Source: Candidatus Avimuribaculum pullicola
Lineage (GTDB): Bacteria; Bacteroidota; Bacteroidia; Bacteroidales; Muribaculaceae
NCBI GenBank assembly: GCA_018716295.1
Contig: DVKC01000006.1
Coordinates: 62,001 to 126,000 of the forward strand
Direction of reading: 5' to 3'
DNA length: 64,000 nucleotides
How positions within the stretch are numbered: the stretch's first letter is position 1; each line of letters starts with the position of its first letter. A program made the position numbers and the translations under genes. Below are positions 61,879-64,000 of the stretch, one piece after another. The notes below the pieces were generated by a model. It made no database searches. It saw only the letters and a list, made by a program, of their open reading frames with translations, and had not been told where the DNA came from.

Positions 61879-62658
61879 ATGCAGACAGTTTTGTTCCACG
61901 AAACAATTTTTGGCCCTATACATAGCCGCCGCCTCGGCACATCGCTCGGTGTGAATCTCATGCCTTGCGATGGCAAAGTATGCTCATTTGATTGCCTTTA
62001 TTGCGAAGCTGGCTACAATGCCCAAGGACAAGGCCATTCGGGCATTCCGCGGCGCGAGCAAGTGAAAAAGCAGTTATCGGCAAAACTCAAGCAACTCACC
62101 GAAGAAGGCACCAATATCGACGTTATCACATTCTCGGGCAACGGCGAACCAACGCTGCATCCCGAGTTCAAAGCCATAGTGCACGACGTAATAACACTGC
62201 GCAACCACTATTTCCCCGATGCCAAGGTGTGCGTACTGAGCAACGCCACCATGGCCAGCCGCCCACATGTCGCCGAAGCACTGAAGATGGTCGATCGCAA
62301 CATTCTGAAGCTCGACAGTGCCATTTACGCCACATTCAAGCACCTTAACCGCCCTGTTTCGCCCAATGTGCTGCCCGAAGGGATAATCGAAGACCTGAAG
62401 CAATTTAATGGTCAATGCATCGTGCAGACCATGATGGTACGCGGCGAACACGACGGCGTGGTAATCGACAACACCACCGACAAGGAGATAGATGCCCTCA
62501 TTGCCGCCTATCTCGAAATAAAGCCACAAGAGGTGATGCTATACTCAATCGACCGCCCAACCCCAGAACGCAACTTGCAGAAAGTGTCGCCCGAGGAGCT
62601 TGCCCGCATAGCCGCCCGCATCGAAGCCGCCGGTATCAAGGTACAAGTAAATTCATAA
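61879..62658 (+). CDS. Radical SAM protein (COG0731-like)
   Basis: 259 residues. GPIHSRRLGTSLGVNLMPCDGKVCSFDCLYCEAG contains the Cys-x3-Cys-x2-Cys that binds the 4Fe-4S cluster. ITFSGNGEPTLHPEF is the SAM-binding GGE-type motif. The SRRLG...CSFDC.YCE pattern is that of a branch related to tRNA-wybutosine-type enzymes (COG0731), though the reaction here is unknown. It begins 9 nt after the glycosyltransferase and may be co-transcribed. Confidence 0.9.
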   Translation: MQTVLFHETIFGPIHSRRLGTSLGVNLMPCDGKVCSFDCLYCEAGYNAQGQGHSGIPRREQVKKQLSAKLKQLTEEGTNIDVITFSGNGEPTLHPEFKAIVHDVITLRNHYFPDAKVCVLSNATMASRPHVAEALKMVDRNILKLDSAIYATFKHLNRPVSPNVLPEGIIEDLKQFNGQCIVQTMMVRGEHDGVVIDNTTDKEIDALIAAYLEIKPQEVMLYSIDRPTPERNLQKVSPEELARIAARIEAAGIKVQVNS

Positions 62659-62753
62659 TCCAGCACCACACGCCACTTGTTAATTTTGATGGTCTAACTG
62701 CCACTTATGGATAAATATTTTCATAAAACTATGATTATTAGCAGTAAATTTCG

Positions 62754-62761
62754 TATGTTTG
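62754..62761 (+). promoter_or_regulatory. Putative -7 element of the hemolysin-family gene
   Basis: TATGTTTG fits TAnnTTTG, 25 nt before the ATG at 62787. Confidence 0.5.
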
Positions 62762-62786
62762 CACTCAGAACTGTTTGAACTTATAT

Positions 62787-64000
62787 ATGGAATTTTTAAT
62801 TATTCTGTTATTGTTAGTCCTAAACGGCATTTTTGCCATGTATGAAATTGCCTTAGTATCATCGAGCAAAATACGATTGGAGGCTTTGGCCGACAAAGGA
62901 AGCAAGAAAGCCAAAAGAGTGATAAGGCAACGCGATGAATCCGAAAAATTCTTATCCACAATACAGATAGGCATCACATTGATAGGTATCGTATCGGGTG
63001 CATACGGAGGCACAAGCATCGCCGACGACCTTGTACCACTATTCGAAATGATACCAGGCGTGAATACCGTATATGCCGGGCACTTGGCAATGCTGACGGT
63101 GGTAGTGGTAATTACCTACCTGTCGATTGTCGTAGGGGAACTTGTGCCAAAATCAATAGCACTTTCCGACCCCGAGCGATACGCAGCCAAGTTCAGCGGG
63201 CTAATGCAAATGATTTCGGTCGTAGCTTACCCGTTTGTATGCTTGTTGAGCATATCTACCAAGTTGCTCAACAAGATAATCGGCTTGAAGCCCGAAGAGA
63301 GGCAAATGACACAGGACGAGTTGAAGATGATACTCAACCAAAGCTCCGAACAAGGCGTAATCGACCAGGAAGAAAACGAGATGCTGCGTGATGTGTTCCG
63401 ATTCTCCGACAAGCGAGCCAACGACCTGATGACTCCGCGCCACGATGTGATAGCCATGCACGTCACCGACACACCCGAAGAAGTGCTTGAAATAATAAAG
63501 CAAGAACACTTCAGCAAATACCTGCTTGTGGAAGAAGACCTTGACCAAATTGTAGGCGTGGTGTCGGTGAAAGATATCATATTGATGATGGGCAGCGGCG
63601 AAAGTTTCGACCTGCGCCAAATTGCCCACCCGGCACAGTTGGTACCCGAGAGCCTTTCGGCCAAGAAGGTGCTCGAAGTGTTCAAGCAGACAAAAAACAA
63701 ATTCGGCGTGGTAATCAATGAATTTGGCAACACCGAGGGCATAATCACGCTGCACGACTTGTCGGAAAGTATCTTTGGCGACATATACGAGGAAAACGAA
63801 GTGGCCGAAGAGGAAATCGTAGAACGCCAGGACGGCTCATTGCTCGTTGATGGCTCGATGAACCTTGAAGACTTCATGGACACGATGGGCATCAACGACT
63901 TCGACGACCTCAAGGAAGAAGACTTCACAACGCTCAGCGGCATGGCCATGTTCCTCATAGGAGGTGTGCCTAAAGCTGGCGACAAATTCACCTACCGCAA
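62787..64000 (+). CDS. Hemolysin-family (CNNM/TlyC, DUF21-CBS) membrane protein, truncated by the window end
   Basis: The open frame from ATG 62787 (MEFLIILLLLVLNGIFAMYE) runs to the window edge, over 400 codons. The DUF21 domain has three or four membrane segments, with EIALVSSSKIRLEALADKGSK and IGITLIGIVSGAYGG typical of the CorC/HlyC group; GELVPKSIALSDPE follows. The CBS pair begins near DLMTPRHDVIAMHV and includes DQIVGVVSVKDIILM. The start of the CorC_HlyC C-terminal domain is seen near MNLEDFMDTMG. The family is tied to magnesium or cobalt efflux rather than true haemolysis. The C-terminus is outside the window. Confidence 0.92.
   Translation, partial: MEFLIILLLLVLNGIFAMYEIALVSSSKIRLEALADKGSKKAKRVIRQRDESEKFLSTIQIGITLIGIVSGAYGGTSIADDLVPLFEMIPGVNTVYAGHLAMLTVVVVITYLSIVVGELVPKSIALSDPERYAAKFSGLMQMISVVAYPFVCLLSISTKLLNKIIGLKPEERQMTQDELKMILNQSSEQGVIDQEENEMLRDVFRFSDKRANDLMTPRHDVIAMHVTDTPEEVLEIIKQEHFSKYLLVEEDLDQIVGVVSVKDIILMMGSGESFDLRQIAHPAQLVPESLSAKKVLEVFKQTKNKFGVVINEFGNTEGIITLHDLSESIFGDIYEENEVAEEEIVERQDGSLLVDGSMNLEDFMDTMGINDFDDLKEEDFTTLSGMAMFLIGGVPKAGDKFTYR

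Noticed and set aside
1-64000. tRNA, rRNA and riboswitch genes
   Set aside because: No T-loop GGTTCGAATCC-like segment, rRNA core sequence or known riboswitch pattern was found by reading. A covariance-model search would be needed to exclude small RNAs.

Overview
The window reads as a chromosomal stretch of a gut-type Bacteroidales, most plausibly Muribaculaceae or a close relative. This is inference from gene content and promoter style. Promoters fit the Bacteroidetes TTTG-N19/20-TAnnTTTG pattern in many places. There is also a T9SS-type C-terminal tail, a DUF4249 lipoprotein paired with a TonB-dependent receptor, a DUF4369 lipoprotein, an LptE-TPR-SecG operon, and a recombinase beside an invertible promoter. 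No rRNA, tRNA or CRISPR array was seen.

Layout. 1-3.5 kb: end of an envelope-sugar operon (glycosyltransferase, WaaP/Kdo-kinase-like protein, MFS exporter), a C10 protease remnant and a small outer-membrane barrel. 3.6-11 kb (minus strand): MarR regulator with a four-module sulfur/CoA disulfide reductase, flavin reductase, an orphan phage-portal-like gene, and acyl-CoA synthetase with an XRE-cupin regulator. 11.4-17 kb: TPR membrane protein, glutaredoxin-like protein, esterase, miaA, argS and a BAX-inhibitor family protein. 17.4-22.9 kb: a tandem array of four paralogous, otherwise unrecognised membrane proteins with zinc-ribbon tails. 23-28.7 kb (minus): DIP1984 protein, secreted GH13 amylase, RNase Z and an Rpn-type nuclease. 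28.9-34.1 kb: AAA ATPase, then acyltransferase, sigma-54 activator, lptE, TPR protein and secG. 34.2-35.3 kb: a cupin gene framed by two nested palindromic elements. 35.3-36.6 kb: pyrH-frr. 36.9-41.2 kb: a collagen-like surface lipoprotein, an invertible promoter and a tyrosine recombinase. 41.7-44 kb: aroQ, O-methyltransferase and a Y-family polymerase. 44-54.3 kb (mostly minus): two AAA/DUF4143 ATPases each with 32/33-bp tandem repeats upstream, MATE exporter with LytTR regulator, LTA-synthase-like sulfatase, DUF4369 lipoprotein, and recF-DUF721-thioesterase. 54.5-64 kb: a lipoprotein, DUF4249 plus a nonsense-interrupted TonB receptor, nadB, glycosyltransferase, radical SAM protein and the start of a CBS-domain hemolysin-family protein.

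The most notable find is at 39741-40043. Two perfect 25-bp inverted repeats, each a recombinase-like dyad, flank a full Bacteroidetes promoter that currently points away from a 908-residue collagen-like lipoprotein gene, with a tyrosine recombinase gene next door. The sequence predicts a phase-variable surface lipoprotein captured in the OFF state. The right-hand repeat plus a T run forms a terminator only in this orientation. Second are the four-gene zinc-ribbon membrane paralog array, and the pair of nested modular palindromes around the cupin gene.
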